DNA of 64,000 nucleotides from Advenella mandrilli (GCF_016595155.1 NZ_JAENGP010000012.1:62001-126000), one strand, 5' to 3'. Shown: positions 28,508 to 39,478, counted from the first letter of the stretch. Notes: a model not told the origin generated them from the sequence alone. Numbers and translations: made by a program.

Positions 28508-30270
28508 GGGCTCACCTTGTCATGCTGCGCAGCCGATTCCACCAGATGGATGAAGGCGTCTTCCATGGTTGGATTGGGCCGGGCGGGGGTGGCCGCACCC
28601 TGCTTGAGCGCATCGGGGGTGTCCAGGGCAATTAGGCGTGCGTTTGAAAGCATGGCCACGCGATCGCAGTATTCGGCTTCGTCCATGAAGTGGGTGGTTA
28701 CCATGATGGTCACGCCTTTACGCGCCAAGCCGTTAATGTGGGTCCAGAATTCACGCCGGGTGAGGGGGTCTACCCCAGAGGTGGGTTCGTCCAGAAACAG
28801 CACAGGCGGGTTGTGCATTAAGGCACAGGCCAGTGCCAGCCGCTGTTTCAGGCCCAGTGGCAGGGCGTCGGGGGCGGCAGACAGCCAGTTGCCCAGGCCG
28901 AAGGTGTCAATCATTTCTGCAATGCGTTCGCGCCGTGCCGGTCCTTCCAGCTGGTAAACGCCCGCTGAAAATTCCAGATTCTGGCGAACCGAGAGCAGGC
29001 CGTAGAGCGAGAATTTCTGCGCCATATAGCCAAGTCTGCTTTTGGCGGCACCGGTTGCCCGGTGTAGGTCATAACCGCCTACCTGTGCTTGCCCATGGGT
29101 GGGCTTAAGAAGCCCGCACAGCATTTTGAAGGTGGTGGATTTACCGGCGCCGTTGGGGCCAAGCAAGCCGAAAATCTCTCCCTTTTTAACCTCGAAGCTA
29201 ACGTTATCGGTTGCCGTGAAATTGCCAAAATGCTTGGTTAATTGGTGGCATGAGACGGTAATTTCCGAATCGCTTTCAACCGGCGGCAGACGCTCGGCCA
29301 GTGCAGATGTGCCACCCGGGCCGCCGCCCAGCAAATCAATGAAGGCATCTTCAAACCGTGCCGGTACGGGTGTTAATGCCACTTGTGTCTGTTGGGCCAG
29401 GGCCTGGATCTGGCTGCCTGATGCACCTTCACGCAGTACCAGGCGCACGCTTGCCCCCTGGATTACGCCATCACTAACGCTGTCCAGGTCAAGTGCCTGG
29501 GTAAGCACGGCCCGGCGTTGGGTACCCACATTTTCCAGGCGAAAGCTACGGCCTTCAAGCCGTGCGGTCATGGTTTGTGGCGGACCATCAAATAAAAGCT
29601 GCCCCTGGTTTAGTAACAGTACGCTTTCACAGCGCTCCGCTTCGTCAAGATAGGCGGTTGACCAGATAACGGCCATGCCTTCATGGGTTAATGCCTGCAC
29701 CATGCGCCACAGGTCCTGGCGGCTGACCGGGTCAACCCCCACGCCAGGTTCGTCCAGCAGCAAGACTTTGGGTTGTGCCATGAGTGCGCAGGCCAGCCCC
29801 AGTTTCTGTTTCATGCCGCCGGACAGTTTTCCGGCCAGGCGTTGGGCAAAGGGGGCCAGCCGGGTGAAATCAAGCAGTTGGTCAAACAGTTGTGGATGGC
29901 GCTTGGTATGCATGCCTCGCAGCCGTGCGTACAGGCGCATGTTTTCCATCACCGTCAGGTCTTCGTAAAGGCCAAAGCGTTGTGGCATGTAACCGCTGGC
30001 AACGTGAATGGCGTCGTTATCTTTAACGGTATCATAGCCCGCCAGGGTGACGCTGCCCGAATTGGGCACCAGCAGGCCAGCCAGCAGGCGCATGAGGGTT
30101 GTTTTGCCAGCCCCATCGGGCCCTACCAGGCCGGTCAGCCTGCCATATTCAATCTTTGCATTCAGGCCGCGCAATGCCTGGACCTGGCCGAAATGCTTAT
30201 GGACATCTTCTACCACCACCGCCACGTTTGAGGTGGGTAATGGGCGTTCAGGGACAGGGCCGGTTTGCAT
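28504..30270 (-). CDS. ABC transporter ATP-binding protein with two fused ATPase domains (YbhF-like)
   Basis: A 588-residue protein with two complete nucleotide-binding domains. The first has Walker A GPDGAGKTT (about residue 50) and signature LSGGMKQKLGLACALM. The second has Walker A GPNGAGKST (about 375) and PLGLKQRLALACALM, in which the usual LSGG is changed to LPLG. Walker B is present in both (LLLDEPGVGVDP, LFLDEPTSGVDP). It drives the two permeases encoded next. The degenerate second signature suggests one weak ATP site. Confidence 0.9.
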   Translation of the reverse strand: MQTGPVPERPLPTSNVAVVVEDVHKHFGQVQALRGLNAKIEYGRLTGLVGPDGAGKTTLMRLLAGLLVPNSGSVTLAGYDTVKDNDAIHVASGYMPQRFGLYEDLTVMENMRLYARLRGMHTKRHPQLFDQLLDFTRLAPFAQRLAGKLSGGMKQKLGLACALMAQPKVLLLDEPGVGVDPVSRQDLWRMVQALTHEGMAVIWSTAYLDEAERCESVLLLNQGQLLFDGPPQTMTARLEGRSFRLENVGTQRRAVLTQALDLDSVSDGVIQGASVRLVLREGASGSQIQALAQQTQVALTPVPARFEDAFIDLLGGGPGGTSALAERLPPVESDSEITVSCHQLTKHFGNFTATDNVSFEVKKGEIFGLLGPNGAGKSTTFKMLCGLLKPTHGQAQVGGYDLHRATGAAKSRLGYMAQKFSLYGLLSVRQNLEFSAGVYQLEGPARRERIAEMIDTFGLGNWLSAAPDALPLGLKQRLALACALMHNPPVLFLDEPTSGVDPLTRREFWTHINGLARKGVTIMVTTHFMDEAEYCDRVAMLSNARLIALDTPDALKQGAATPARPNPTMEDAFIHLVESAAQHDKVSP

Positions 30271-30271
30271 G

Positions 30272-31318
30272 TCAGGGATTCCCGGCGGGCTGGTCAGGGG
30301 GATTGTTTGCCGTGTCGTTGACGTCTATGGTCACGGGCATGCCCTGGCGCAGGCCTTTGTCACTGTCGGCTTCATCAATCACTATGCGCAGGCGGTAAAC
30401 CAGGTCGGTGCGCAAGTCGGTGGTTTCCACTGTTTTGGGGGTGAATTCGGCGCGTGGTGAAATAAAACCGATCTGGCCGCGATAAATTTTATTGGAAGAG
30501 TCATTGCTAACGCTCACCGCCATGCCGGGGGCGATGCGGCCAAGATCCGGTTCGCCAATATAAGCACGTACGTAGACGGGTTTGTCCAGGCTCAGGCTGT
30601 AGACAGGGTTTTGGCTGGCCACCATGCTGCCGGGTTCGCGTATTCGTGTAATGACGGTGCCAGTGCTGGGGGTCAGCAGTACCGTATCGGCCAGGGCGGT
30701 GGCGGCCTGGTTCCGGGTGGCCTGTGCCGCTGCCAGCAGCGCTTGAGCTGCCGCAATATCTTCCTGGCGAAAGCCTTCTGTTGCCAGTGACAGCCTTGCC
30801 TTGGCCGTTTCAACCCCGGCCACCGCCTGGTCCCGTTCAGCGCGGGCGGCATCAACCGTACTTTGGCTGCTGGCGCCCGAGGGGCGCAGTTTTGTTTGAC
30901 GTTGGTAGTTGCGTTCGGCGTTAACGGCAATGGCTTTCGCCTGTTTAAGCGCTTCTTGTGCCAGGACAATTTCCTGGGGGCGCAAACCGCTGCGCAGTTT
31001 GGATAATTCCGCCTGGGCTACCTGGACGGATGCTTCTGCGGAAGCCAGAGCGTCACGGTAAGGCTGGTCGTCCAGTTTGGCCATGGGCATGCCCGGGCTG
31101 ACGGGGTCGCCTTCATCAAACATCATGCTGGCGATGCGCCCGGGTTGCCGGAAAGCCAGCTGCACTTCCCGGATATCCACATTGCCGTATAAACGCAGCG
31201 GGTTCTGATTTGTGCCGGTGCGCTGTATTTGTACATAAGCAATACCGCCTGCGATGGTGATGATAATAAGCAGGACCAGTACGCGCCTGATGGGGCGGGA
31301 AAGGCGGCCGGTGTTCAT
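30272..31318 (-). CDS. HlyD-family membrane fusion protein (YbhG-like)
   Basis: A 348-residue periplasmic adaptor. A single N-terminal membrane anchor (RRVLVLLIIITIAGGIAYVQ) is followed by the beta-lipoyl half motif GNVDIREVQLAFRQPGRIAS and an alpha-hairpin coiled coil (about residues 95-215). The second lipoyl half is LLTPSTGTVITRIREPGSMV. It would link the ABC pump to an outer-membrane channel such as TolC, which is not encoded here. The TetR gene overlaps its start by four bases. Confidence 0.9.
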   Translation of the reverse strand: MNTGRLSRPIRRVLVLLIIITIAGGIAYVQIQRTGTNQNPLRLYGNVDIREVQLAFRQPGRIASMMFDEGDPVSPGMPMAKLDDQPYRDALASAEASVQVAQAELSKLRSGLRPQEIVLAQEALKQAKAIAVNAERNYQRQTKLRPSGASSQSTVDAARAERDQAVAGVETAKARLSLATEGFRQEDIAAAQALLAAAQATRNQAATALADTVLLTPSTGTVITRIREPGSMVASQNPVYSLSLDKPVYVRAYIGEPDLGRIAPGMAVSVSNDSSNKIYRGQIGFISPRAEFTPKTVETTDLRTDLVYRLRIVIDEADSDKGLRQGMPVTIDVNDTANNPPDQPAGNP

Positions 31319-31932
31319 TGGGGGCTTTCCATGTGGCTGATGCCTTTGCGGTAGATGGCGAACAGGCCAGGGGCATCCTGACGAATACGGGATACATTGC
31401 CAGCAATGAGGGATTGCATGACCAGGCCTTGAATGGTGCCAATAAACAGGACGGCAGCGGCGTTCACATCCAGTTGGGCATTCAGTTCGCCCTTTTCCTT
31501 GCCCGCTTCCAGCAGGCGATGCAGGCGTTCTCCGTATTGTTGGGTGAGGGTGTGGACCATTCGTTTGGGCAGGGTGTCTCCGGAGCGTTGCAATTCACCA
31601 AAAAGCATTCGTGGCACACCGGGGTGGTCGGAGACGAAGTCAATATGTGTCATGAAAACGGCTTCAAGGGCGGCCAGCGGGGAAGAAATGCCGTGAGCGG
31701 CTTTGTCGATGCGCGCCAACAGGCGTTCTGCAACCCAGGACATGACGGCTTGCAGGATGGCGTCTTTGCTGGTGAAGTGACGGAACAGGGCACCCTGTGT
31801 CAGTCCCATGTATTGGGCGATGGTGGTGGTGGTGATGTCGCTGGGGTTTTGTGTGCCTGCCAAGTCAATCACCGCCTCTATAGTGGCGGCCCGGCGCTTA
31901 TCGGCAGGAAGGTGTTTGGGGCGTTCATTCAT
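31315..31932 (-). CDS. TetR-family regulator (CecR-like)
   Basis: A 205-residue regulator. The N-terminal helix-turn-helix (about residues 12-58) reads RRAATIEAVIDLAGTQN, TTTTIAQYMGLTQGALFRHF. The C-terminal ligand domain is helical. It is the first gene of a five-gene operon (regulator, adaptor, ATPase, two permeases), the same order as cecR-ybhG-ybhF-ybhS-ybhR in E. coli. It likely represses the operon until an antibiotic-like ligand binds. Confidence 0.88.
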   Translation of the reverse strand: MNERPKHLPADKRRAATIEAVIDLAGTQNPSDITTTTIAQYMGLTQGALFRHFTSKDAILQAVMSWVAERLLARIDKAAHGISSPLAALEAVFMTHIDFVSDHPGVPRMLFGELQRSGDTLPKRMVHTLTQQYGERLHRLLEAGKEKGELNAQLDVNAAAVLFIGTIQGLVMQSLIAGNVSRIRQDAPGLFAIYRKGISHMESPQ

Positions 31933-32037
31933 TGCGGCAAACCTGAAAGTAAGTAATCTATTACTATCTTATCAGGAGTAAAAAACGCTTACAATGACTT
32001 TAGGGGTTTTTGTGTTGGGGGGGATTGGTTGGGTTAG

Positions 32038-32080
32038 AACCACCCCGGCGCTTCGCGCCACCCCTCCGCGTGGGAATACC
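32038..32080 (+). repeat. Dispersed repeat CCACCCCGTC family, copy 5 (diverged)
   Basis: AACCACCCCGGCGCTTCGCG then CCACCCCTCCGCGTGGGAAT, a hybrid that ends in the GTGGGAA part of the other palindromic family. A further CCGCGTGGGAATACCGCC follows at about 32125. Confidence 0.55.
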
Positions 32081-32170
32081 CCTATTCCAATGACCCGTAT
32101 TCATTAAGAAACAGTCAGTTCAGCTCCGCGTGGGAATACCGCCAAGCTTGGGCGTTACTGCTACCCATTT

Positions 32171-34450
32171 TTAAAAAGCGGCTTGAGGCGCATTGCTACT
32201 GGCGTTGTCAATCTCTTCATTATTCGCGTCCACCTTTTCAACCGCCGGCATCAGGCCCAGTTCATGGGCTTGTTTGCGGATGGTTTGTACGCCGTTGCGC
32301 ATTTGTTTCAGCCTTAAGGCCAGTGCGCCGTATTCGCCAGCGTTTTCAATATTGGCCGGGGGGGCGGGTATTTTGGTTTGGCTTTCGTCCAGCATGGCTT
32401 CAATATAATCCAGGAACTGCTGCATTTTGGGCGGTATTTCAGCCATATCGGCAATGACCGGCATGACCGAGCCAATTTCACTGGCCATGGCATCGTTTTG
32501 CACCAGCAGTTTATTCAGTTGCCGGATATGGACTTGCTTGGATTTGGGTTCGTTCAGCATACGGGCAAAACTGTCGGCAAAATCGCTATAGGCATTCAGC
32601 AGGTTCTTTTTGGCCAGCTGGGTACTAACGTAGAAAATATTGTCGGCCGGCGCTTTTTTTTCGCCTTCTTTTTGTGGCAGGTTGGATTGGGCGTACAGCA
32701 GGGCGTTTTTCAAATAACTGTGGTTGGCCTGAATGGTTTTGCGGGCCAGGTTCAGGATCTGGTGCTTTTCCCACCAAGGGAAAATGAAACTGGCCCCAAA
32801 AGCCACCAGGGCGGCAATCAGGGTATCCAGGGCCCGTTCACCAATAATAAACAGGGGGCTGGGTGTCAGGAAGTAAAAACCAATTAACACATACATGGTA
32901 ATAAACATGGAGCCAACGCGATAATTGCTGGCAACAAAGGCATTACCCATGATCATGGCCGCGAGCATAATAACAAAATGAATATAGGCGTTGCCGGTAA
33001 GCATGAACAGGGCCAGTGTAAGCAGGCAGCCCATGATGGTGCCGGTAAGCCGCTTGCCGGTGCGTTGCTGGGTAAGGGCAAAACCCGGGCGCATAATAAT
33101 CAGGATGGTAATGACAATCCAGTAACTGTGGGCAATCAGGGAGTTGATAATTTCAGAGCTGGAATTGAAAAACGAAGCAACATACGTCGTGGACATGACC
33201 AGAAAAATGGCCAGGGTGACCCGCAAGGCATAACGAAAAATAGCCGAGCCCATATTCATATTGTTAAACAGCTTTTCAAGGCGGATTTCCTGGCTGCTTT
33301 GGAACTGGATAAGCGAGTGGTCGCGGCGCAGGGTATTGAGCGGTTCGATTTTCGTGTTTGCACGCAGGTTGTCGGCAATGCGGTCAATATAGCGGCTGGC
33401 ATTACGCAGGCGCCGTAAAATTTGTACCTGCAACGCGTAAACTTCGGGCTCGTTCTCGTTCAGGCAGTTCTGGCGCGACTGTTCTATTTCATATTCAAGG
33501 GCGCGCAGTTCCGCCTTGACACTGTTGCGATAATCAACCGGGCGGTTGCGTGACAGGCTAAGAGCGGTACGGTTCAGGGTCCGGCTAAGCTTGAAGAGTG
33601 TATCGCGCATGAACAGCAGGCTGTCATTATCTTTGAAGCGTTCCCTTAAAATGACATAGTCGGTTTGGCTGGCAACCAGGGTGTCAAGGATGGCAATCAT
33701 GTCAATAAAGATATTCCACATGATAATGCGTTGCCGGTTGTTGCTGTTTTTATTGTTTTTACCCTGGGGCAGGTTGCGTAAAACCACATCCCGGGCGCTT
33801 TGGTGGCGCGTGGTCATGGCAATCATTTTGGGTGTCAGTTTGCGGTAACTGTCATCAAGGTCCTGGGCGGTATCGTAAAGATTGGCACGGGCCTTCATAT
33901 ATTCAGCCGTGGCATAAAGGGCATCGGCCAGCGTCTGTTTTTCTTCACGGTAACGAAACAGGGCGCTGCTGATAATGCTGAACAGAAAATAGCTGATGCT
34001 ACCCAGCAGGGTAAACTGGGTGTGGTACAGGGCCTGTTCAAAATCCAGCGGGGTGCGCAGGGTTAAGATCATGATAAGCATGCAGCCAAACCCGATGAAA
34101 CCGCCACGGGCACCATATACCGACAGCATGGAAAAGAAAAATACCTGGGCGGTAATAACAAACAGTACCAGTAAGGGGTAGGGGTTGGCTAGCCCGGTAA
34201 GCAGGGCGGCCAGGTTACCCATGATGAGCCCGGCCAGCATTTCGTTGAAGCGCGATTTCTTGGTGCCACCGGGCTGGTCAATTAAGGCAATGCAAAGCGA
34301 GCCGGCCGCAAAAGCCAGGCCTTCGTTATATTGTTTGAAAATGCCCAGGAAAATAACCACGGGCAATAACACCCCGATTGCCTTGCGAACCGCATAGAAA
34401 AAGTTGGGGCTGTAAAGAAATTGGGAGATTTTTTCTGCGCGTAAATCCAT
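32171..34450 (-). CDS. FUSC/YccS-type inner-membrane transporter
   Basis: 759 residues from MDLRAEKISQFLYSPNFFYA, preferred over a GTG 22 codons earlier because the family begins close to its first membrane helix. Two groups of about five or six membrane segments (about residues 20-175 and 400-535) are separated by long cytosolic helical regions, the YccS/AaeB layout. Such fusaric-acid-resistance-like proteins export aromatic acids or related compounds. It stands alone, convergent with nothing close. Substrate unknown. Confidence 0.82.
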   Translation of the reverse strand: MDLRAEKISQFLYSPNFFYAVRKAIGVLLPVVIFLGIFKQYNEGLAFAAGSLCIALIDQPGGTKKSRFNEMLAGLIMGNLAALLTGLANPYPLLVLFVITAQVFFFSMLSVYGARGGFIGFGCMLIMILTLRTPLDFEQALYHTQFTLLGSISYFLFSIISSALFRYREEKQTLADALYATAEYMKARANLYDTAQDLDDSYRKLTPKMIAMTTRHQSARDVVLRNLPQGKNNKNSNNRQRIIMWNIFIDMIAILDTLVASQTDYVILRERFKDNDSLLFMRDTLFKLSRTLNRTALSLSRNRPVDYRNSVKAELRALEYEIEQSRQNCLNENEPEVYALQVQILRRLRNASRYIDRIADNLRANTKIEPLNTLRRDHSLIQFQSSQEIRLEKLFNNMNMGSAIFRYALRVTLAIFLVMSTTYVASFFNSSSEIINSLIAHSYWIVITILIIMRPGFALTQQRTGKRLTGTIMGCLLTLALFMLTGNAYIHFVIMLAAMIMGNAFVASNYRVGSMFITMYVLIGFYFLTPSPLFIIGERALDTLIAALVAFGASFIFPWWEKHQILNLARKTIQANHSYLKNALLYAQSNLPQKEGEKKAPADNIFYVSTQLAKKNLLNAYSDFADSFARMLNEPKSKQVHIRQLNKLLVQNDAMASEIGSVMPVIADMAEIPPKMQQFLDYIEAMLDESQTKIPAPPANIENAGEYGALALRLKQMRNGVQTIRKQAHELGLMPAVEKVDANNEEIDNASSNAPQAAF

Positions 34451-34996
34451 TGCTAACGAAATGCCTGTACTGGTTTCTGGTAGAGCTGCTATCTTAACAA
34501 ACTGTATGAAATTCACCAGCGATAATCTTTGTTTCCTTTGTTGCTGGCTGCGTAAAATGCAAATCTTGCCCGCCAGAGGAACGGCGCTTAATGTGTGACT
34601 TCATTGCCACAACCATTTTACTGAAAATGCAATAGTTATTTGCTTTCCATGTTGCGATGCGGTACATTTAAACATTATTTTGCCCAAACAACGGTAAAAA
34701 TAAGTGGTTTGCATAGTTGTCATGCTATCCGCATGATGTTATTGCGCCCTACAGTAAATAGAATACAGCTCCTGGCCGCGCCACAAGCGTGTGTTGCCTA
34801 AGCATCCATTTCGAACTTTTTTGCGTTTTTAACGCGTTAGCGAAAGTTGGTTGATCATGCATGCGCTGGTTTTTCGGCGTCCTCGGGTGGATTTTCTCCG
34901 TGAGAAATGAAGCGCCGTCGATGGCGAATAAAACAGTTCTTGTGTGCGGTTTAAATACCAGTCAATGCAGCCCAGCCGGTTATGAAAGGAAATAAC
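34451..34996 (+). promoter_or_regulatory. ilvB upstream region with possible leader
   Basis: No clear gene. Before ilvB, CGGCG near 34876 can pair with CGCCG near 34914 around an inner TTTCTC/GAGAAA hairpin. A short frame opens with ATG at 34861 and ends with TAA at 34993-34995, one base before the ilvB ATG (44 codons). A second one, from 34857, has 17 codons. Neither has runs of Leu, Val or Ile codons, so classical attenuation is not evident. Confidence 0.35.
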
Positions 34997-36718
34997 ATGG
35001 AACTCAATGGCGCCGATATCGTCGTGCGTTGCCTTGCCGAAGAAGGTGTTCAACACATTTTTGGTTATCCAGGCGGCGCGGTGCTCTACATCTACGACGC
35101 AATCTATAAACAAGAAGATTTTCAGCATATCCTGGTCCGTCATGAACAGGCAGCCGTGCACGCGGCCGATGCCTATTCACGTACCTCTCAAAAAGTGGGT
35201 GTTTGTCTGGTTACCAGCGGCCCCGGCCTGACCAATGCGGTTACCGGTATTGCCACGGCTTACATGGACTCCATCCCCATGGTTATCATCAGTGGCCAGG
35301 TTAGCACCAAAGCCATTGGCGAAGACGCCTTCCAGGAATGCGATACAGTGGGTATTACACGTCCCTGTGTCAAACACAACTTCCTGGTTCGTGATGTCAA
35401 GGATCTTGCCGATACCATGCGCAAGGCCTTCTTCATTGCCAAAACAGGGCGTCCCGGTCCGGTGCTGGTGGATATCCCCAAAGACGTCTCTATGGATACC
35501 TGCAAGTACTCACCCCCCAAGGGTGAAGTGAAAATGCGTTCCTACGCACCGGTGGTTAAGGGGCATCACGGGCAAATCAAGAAAGCGGCCCAGCTGTTGC
35601 TGAATGCAAGCCGTCCCATGATTTATACGGGCGGTGGCGTGGTCCTGTCCAATGCCGCACCTGAATTGCGTGAACTGGTTCAGTTAACCGGTGCGCCGTG
35701 CACCAACACCTTAATGGGGCTGGGCTCGCTTAATGCCGATTCAGAGCAATACCTTGGCATGCCTGGCATGCACGGTACGTATGAGGCCAATATGGCCATG
35801 CAAAACTGTGATGTGCTCATTGCCATTGGCGCGCGTTTCGACGACCGGGTTATTGGCAATCCCAAACATTTTGCCCAGGTAAACCGCAAAATTATCCACA
35901 TCGACGTCGATCCGTCTTCCATTTCTAAACGGGTCAAGGTAGATATCCCTATTGTGGGTAACGTTAAAGACGTGCTGCTGGACTTGAATGAAATTGTCCG
36001 TGAAGCGGGTGACGTTCGCAAGAAAAATGAAAAAAACCTTAAAGCCTGGTGGGAACAGATCAAGGTATGGCAAGATAAGCAGTGCCTTAAGTATGAACCT
36101 TCCAGCGAGCTTATCCGGCCCCAGTTTGTGGTTGAAAAACTGTGGGAAGTTACCGGTGGCAATGCGTTTGTCACATCAGACGTTGGCCAGCACCAAATGT
36201 GGGCGGCCCAGTATTACCGTTTCAACGAGCCGCGCCGCTGGGTGAACTCTGGCGGTTTGGGTACCATGGGTGTGGGCTTGCCTTATGCCATGGGTGTGCA
36301 AATGGCCAACCCCGATGCGCAAATTGCGGTTATTACGGGCGATGGTTCCATTCAAATGAACATCCAGGAACTGGGTACCTGCAAGCAATATCATTTTACG
36401 CCTAAAGTATTGTGCCTTAACAACCGTTATCTGGGCATGGTACGCCAGTGGCAAGAAATTGATTACGGTGGCCGTTACTCAGAATCTTATATGGAGTCGC
36501 TGCCCGACTTCGTCAAGCTGGTGGAAAGTTACGGCCATATTGGCATGCGTATCGATAACCCTGCAGATGTAGAACCGGCACTTAAAGAAGCCTACGGTAA
36601 ATATAAAGATCGTCTGGTCTTTATTGATTTCATTACTGATCCTGCCGAAAATGTCTGGCCGATGGTCAAGGCAGGCAAGGGCCTGACTGAAATGCTTTTG
36701 GGTTCAGAAGATCTGTAA
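34997..36718 (+). CDS. ilvB: Acetolactate synthase, large subunit
   Basis: 573 residues from MELNGADIVVRCLAEEGVQH, preceded by AAAGGA seven bases upstream; the ATG 15 bases earlier would cover this ribosome-binding site. Domains are the N-terminal ThDP domain with catalytic Glu in LVRHEQAAVHAADAY, a central FAD-binding domain, and the C-terminal ThDP domain with GDGSIQMNIQELGTC (about 440-454). It joins two pyruvates, or pyruvate and 2-oxobutyrate, in valine, leucine and isoleucine synthesis. First gene of ilvBNC. Confidence 0.96.
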   Translation: MELNGADIVVRCLAEEGVQHIFGYPGGAVLYIYDAIYKQEDFQHILVRHEQAAVHAADAYSRTSQKVGVCLVTSGPGLTNAVTGIATAYMDSIPMVIISGQVSTKAIGEDAFQECDTVGITRPCVKHNFLVRDVKDLADTMRKAFFIAKTGRPGPVLVDIPKDVSMDTCKYSPPKGEVKMRSYAPVVKGHHGQIKKAAQLLLNASRPMIYTGGGVVLSNAAPELRELVQLTGAPCTNTLMGLGSLNADSEQYLGMPGMHGTYEANMAMQNCDVLIAIGARFDDRVIGNPKHFAQVNRKIIHIDVDPSSISKRVKVDIPIVGNVKDVLLDLNEIVREAGDVRKKNEKNLKAWWEQIKVWQDKQCLKYEPSSELIRPQFVVEKLWEVTGGNAFVTSDVGQHQMWAAQYYRFNEPRRWVNSGGLGTMGVGLPYAMGVQMANPDAQIAVITGDGSIQMNIQELGTCKQYHFTPKVLCLNNRYLGMVRQWQEIDYGGRYSESYMESLPDFVKLVESYGHIGMRIDNPADVEPALKEAYGKYKDRLVFIDFITDPAENVWPMVKAGKGLTEMLLGSEDL

Positions 36719-36727
36719 GGAGCCAAC

Positions 36728-37219
36728 ATGAAACACATAATTTCCATACTGCTTGAAAACGAACCGGGTGCGCTGTCACGAGTCGTTGGGCTGTTTTCCG
36801 CGCGTGGCTATAATATTGAAACCTTAACGGTAGCACCTACCGAAGATGCCACCTTGTCACGTTTAACCATCATGACCACCGGCTCAGAAGAGGTGATAGA
36901 ACAAATCACCAAGCACCTGAACCGCCTGGTAGATGTGGTCAAGGTAGTTGACCTGACCGAAGGCGCCCACATAGAACGCGAACTCATGCTTATCAAGGTT
37001 CGTGCCGTGGGCAAGGAACGCGAAGAAGTCAAACGCATGGCAGATATCTTCCGTGGACATATCGTTGATGTAACCGATAAGTCCTACACGATAGAACTCA
37101 CCGGTACTCAGGAAAAAACCCAGGCATTCATTGATGCCATGGATCGCAGTTCCATTCTTGAAACCGTCCGTACAGGCGTGTCCGGCATCGGGCGCGGTGA
37201 AAGGATTTTGAAACTGTAA
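36728..37219 (+). CDS. ilvN: Acetolactate synthase, small regulatory subunit
   Basis: A 163-residue subunit. The N-terminal ACT domain (ISILLENEPGALSRVVGLFS, GYNIETLTVAPTEDATLSRL) binds valine for feedback control. The C-terminal half (RELMLIKVRA..., TGTQEKTQAFIDAM) is the activating domain found in the 160-residue IlvH/IlvN type. It begins nine bases after ilvB ends, with AAGGAG before the ATG. It raises activity and valine sensitivity of IlvB. Confidence 0.96.
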   Translation: MKHIISILLENEPGALSRVVGLFSARGYNIETLTVAPTEDATLSRLTIMTTGSEEVIEQITKHLNRLVDVVKVVDLTEGAHIERELMLIKVRAVGKEREEVKRMADIFRGHIVDVTDKSYTIELTGTQEKTQAFIDAMDRSSILETVRTGVSGIGRGERILKL

Positions 37220-37302
37220 TTGTTGTGAAATCAGGTATGATTCTACTGATGCAGTTCAAACCATTTTTTTGATTTATAAAAATATATATTTTGGGGCTTT
37301 AA

Positions 37303-38319
<1,017 letters not shown>

Positions 38320-38359
38320 TTTTGGTTTTGCGGGTCAGAAGACTCGCTCACTAAAAATA

Positions 38360-38412
38360 CAGCCCCGCATTTTGTTGGTTTTTACCAATAGAAATACGGG
38401 GCTGAATTTTTT
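38360..38412 (+). terminator. Terminator of the ilvBNC operon
   Basis: AGCCCCG at 38361-38367 pairs with CGGGGCT at 38397-38403. An inner GTTGGT/ACCAAT pair lies between, and a run of six T follows. Confidence 0.8.
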
Positions 38413-38471
38413 CCTGTTGCTTGTTGTCCGCTCTCCGTTCCACGCGAGAGTATGAGAACGAAAAACCTGGT

Positions 38472-39461
38472 CTAGTGTTCTGGCAGGCAGATTTGTTTGC
38501 GTTTAACCGCCAGCAGGGTGCGATAGGTCAAAATTAAAATAATGCCGCTAAGTACAAACAGCAACAGGCCTGCCAGAAGACTGTAGAAACTGCCTGCACT
38601 TTGGGTGGCCATTTCGGTGGTGGCAATGGTGATGGCTGCCAGCGGAAATGAGTAAGCCCAGGCTGAAAGGGCAAATGGCAACCTGAAAAACCGCAGGGCA
38701 TTACTGGCCAACAGCAAGGTAAGGAAGAGCGCAAAGAAGTACAGCACTCTGGCAAAGCCATCCAGCTGGTGGTGATTAAGGGCCAGATAGGAAATAAAAG
38801 CCACTGATGGTGGTGCAATTAGAATGAACAGGGTGGGCGTCATTTTGGCAGGCAACGGGTCATGGAAAAAGATACGGTAAAATACGATGGTCATTAATAC
38901 CACCCAGAAAACCAGGCCAATACTGAAAAAGAACCAGCTGATATCCGCCGGTGCATGGTGCACGCCGGCAATGGGAATTAAAATATTGCCCACCACCGGA
39001 ATAAACCAGGCTGGGTTGACATGGGTAATTTGGTAATGGCTTTTGTTCAGCCAGCTGTTAATAACGGCAATAGTCAGCAAAAAGTGCCCGATGGTGGCCA
39101 CCGCCCACATCCATTTTGAAACGCCGGGTGCCGACAGCCATGAAATGGAAACCAACAGCAAGCCAATGGTGATGGCGGCCATGAAATTGATTTTAACCGG
39201 GTGGCACCATTCTTTTTTCACTTCGTCGGGAAAGCGGAATAGCTTGCTGGTGTAAACAATAAGTAGAAATACATACAGCAGGGTAGCCAGCCAGCGGATG
39301 CCAATACCTGGGCCGAGTGGCAGGTTAAATGCCTGTGCGGCTTTCAGCCAGGCAATGGCCAGGCCGGCCATGCCCATGACTGAAGAAAACAGGGCAACAG
39401 GAAAGTAGGCAAGCCGACTATTTTGTTGAGCGGGAAGGTTGCTGCTAATGGAATGACTCAT
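38472..39461 (-). CDS. SLAC1/TehA-type anion transporter
   Basis: A 329-residue membrane protein with about ten segments and little soluble sequence, the TDT (tellurite resistance/dicarboxylate) family. Family features are LAYFPVALFSSVMGMAGLAI at the first segment and NPAWFIPVVGNILIPIAGV in the middle. SLAC1 homologues conduct anions such as chloride or C4-dicarboxylates. The gene lies 17 bases after the flavoprotein gene on the same strand and is probably co-transcribed with it. Confidence 0.85.
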   Translation of the reverse strand: MSHSISSNLPAQQNSRLAYFPVALFSSVMGMAGLAIAWLKAAQAFNLPLGPGIGIRWLATLLYVFLLIVYTSKLFRFPDEVKKEWCHPVKINFMAAITIGLLLVSISWLSAPGVSKWMWAVATIGHFLLTIAVINSWLNKSHYQITHVNPAWFIPVVGNILIPIAGVHHAPADISWFFFSIGLVFWVVLMTIVFYRIFFHDPLPAKMTPTLFILIAPPSVAFISYLALNHHQLDGFARVLYFFALFLTLLLASNALRFFRLPFALSAWAYSFPLAAITIATTEMATQSAGSFYSLLAGLLLFVLSGIILILTYRTLLAVKRKQICLPEH

Positions 39462-39478
39462 TTTAAAAATGTTCCAGG

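Noticed and set aside
34829-35161. 110-codon frame opposite ilvB
   Set aside because: It lies antisense to the ilvB start and has no homology or ribosome-binding site.
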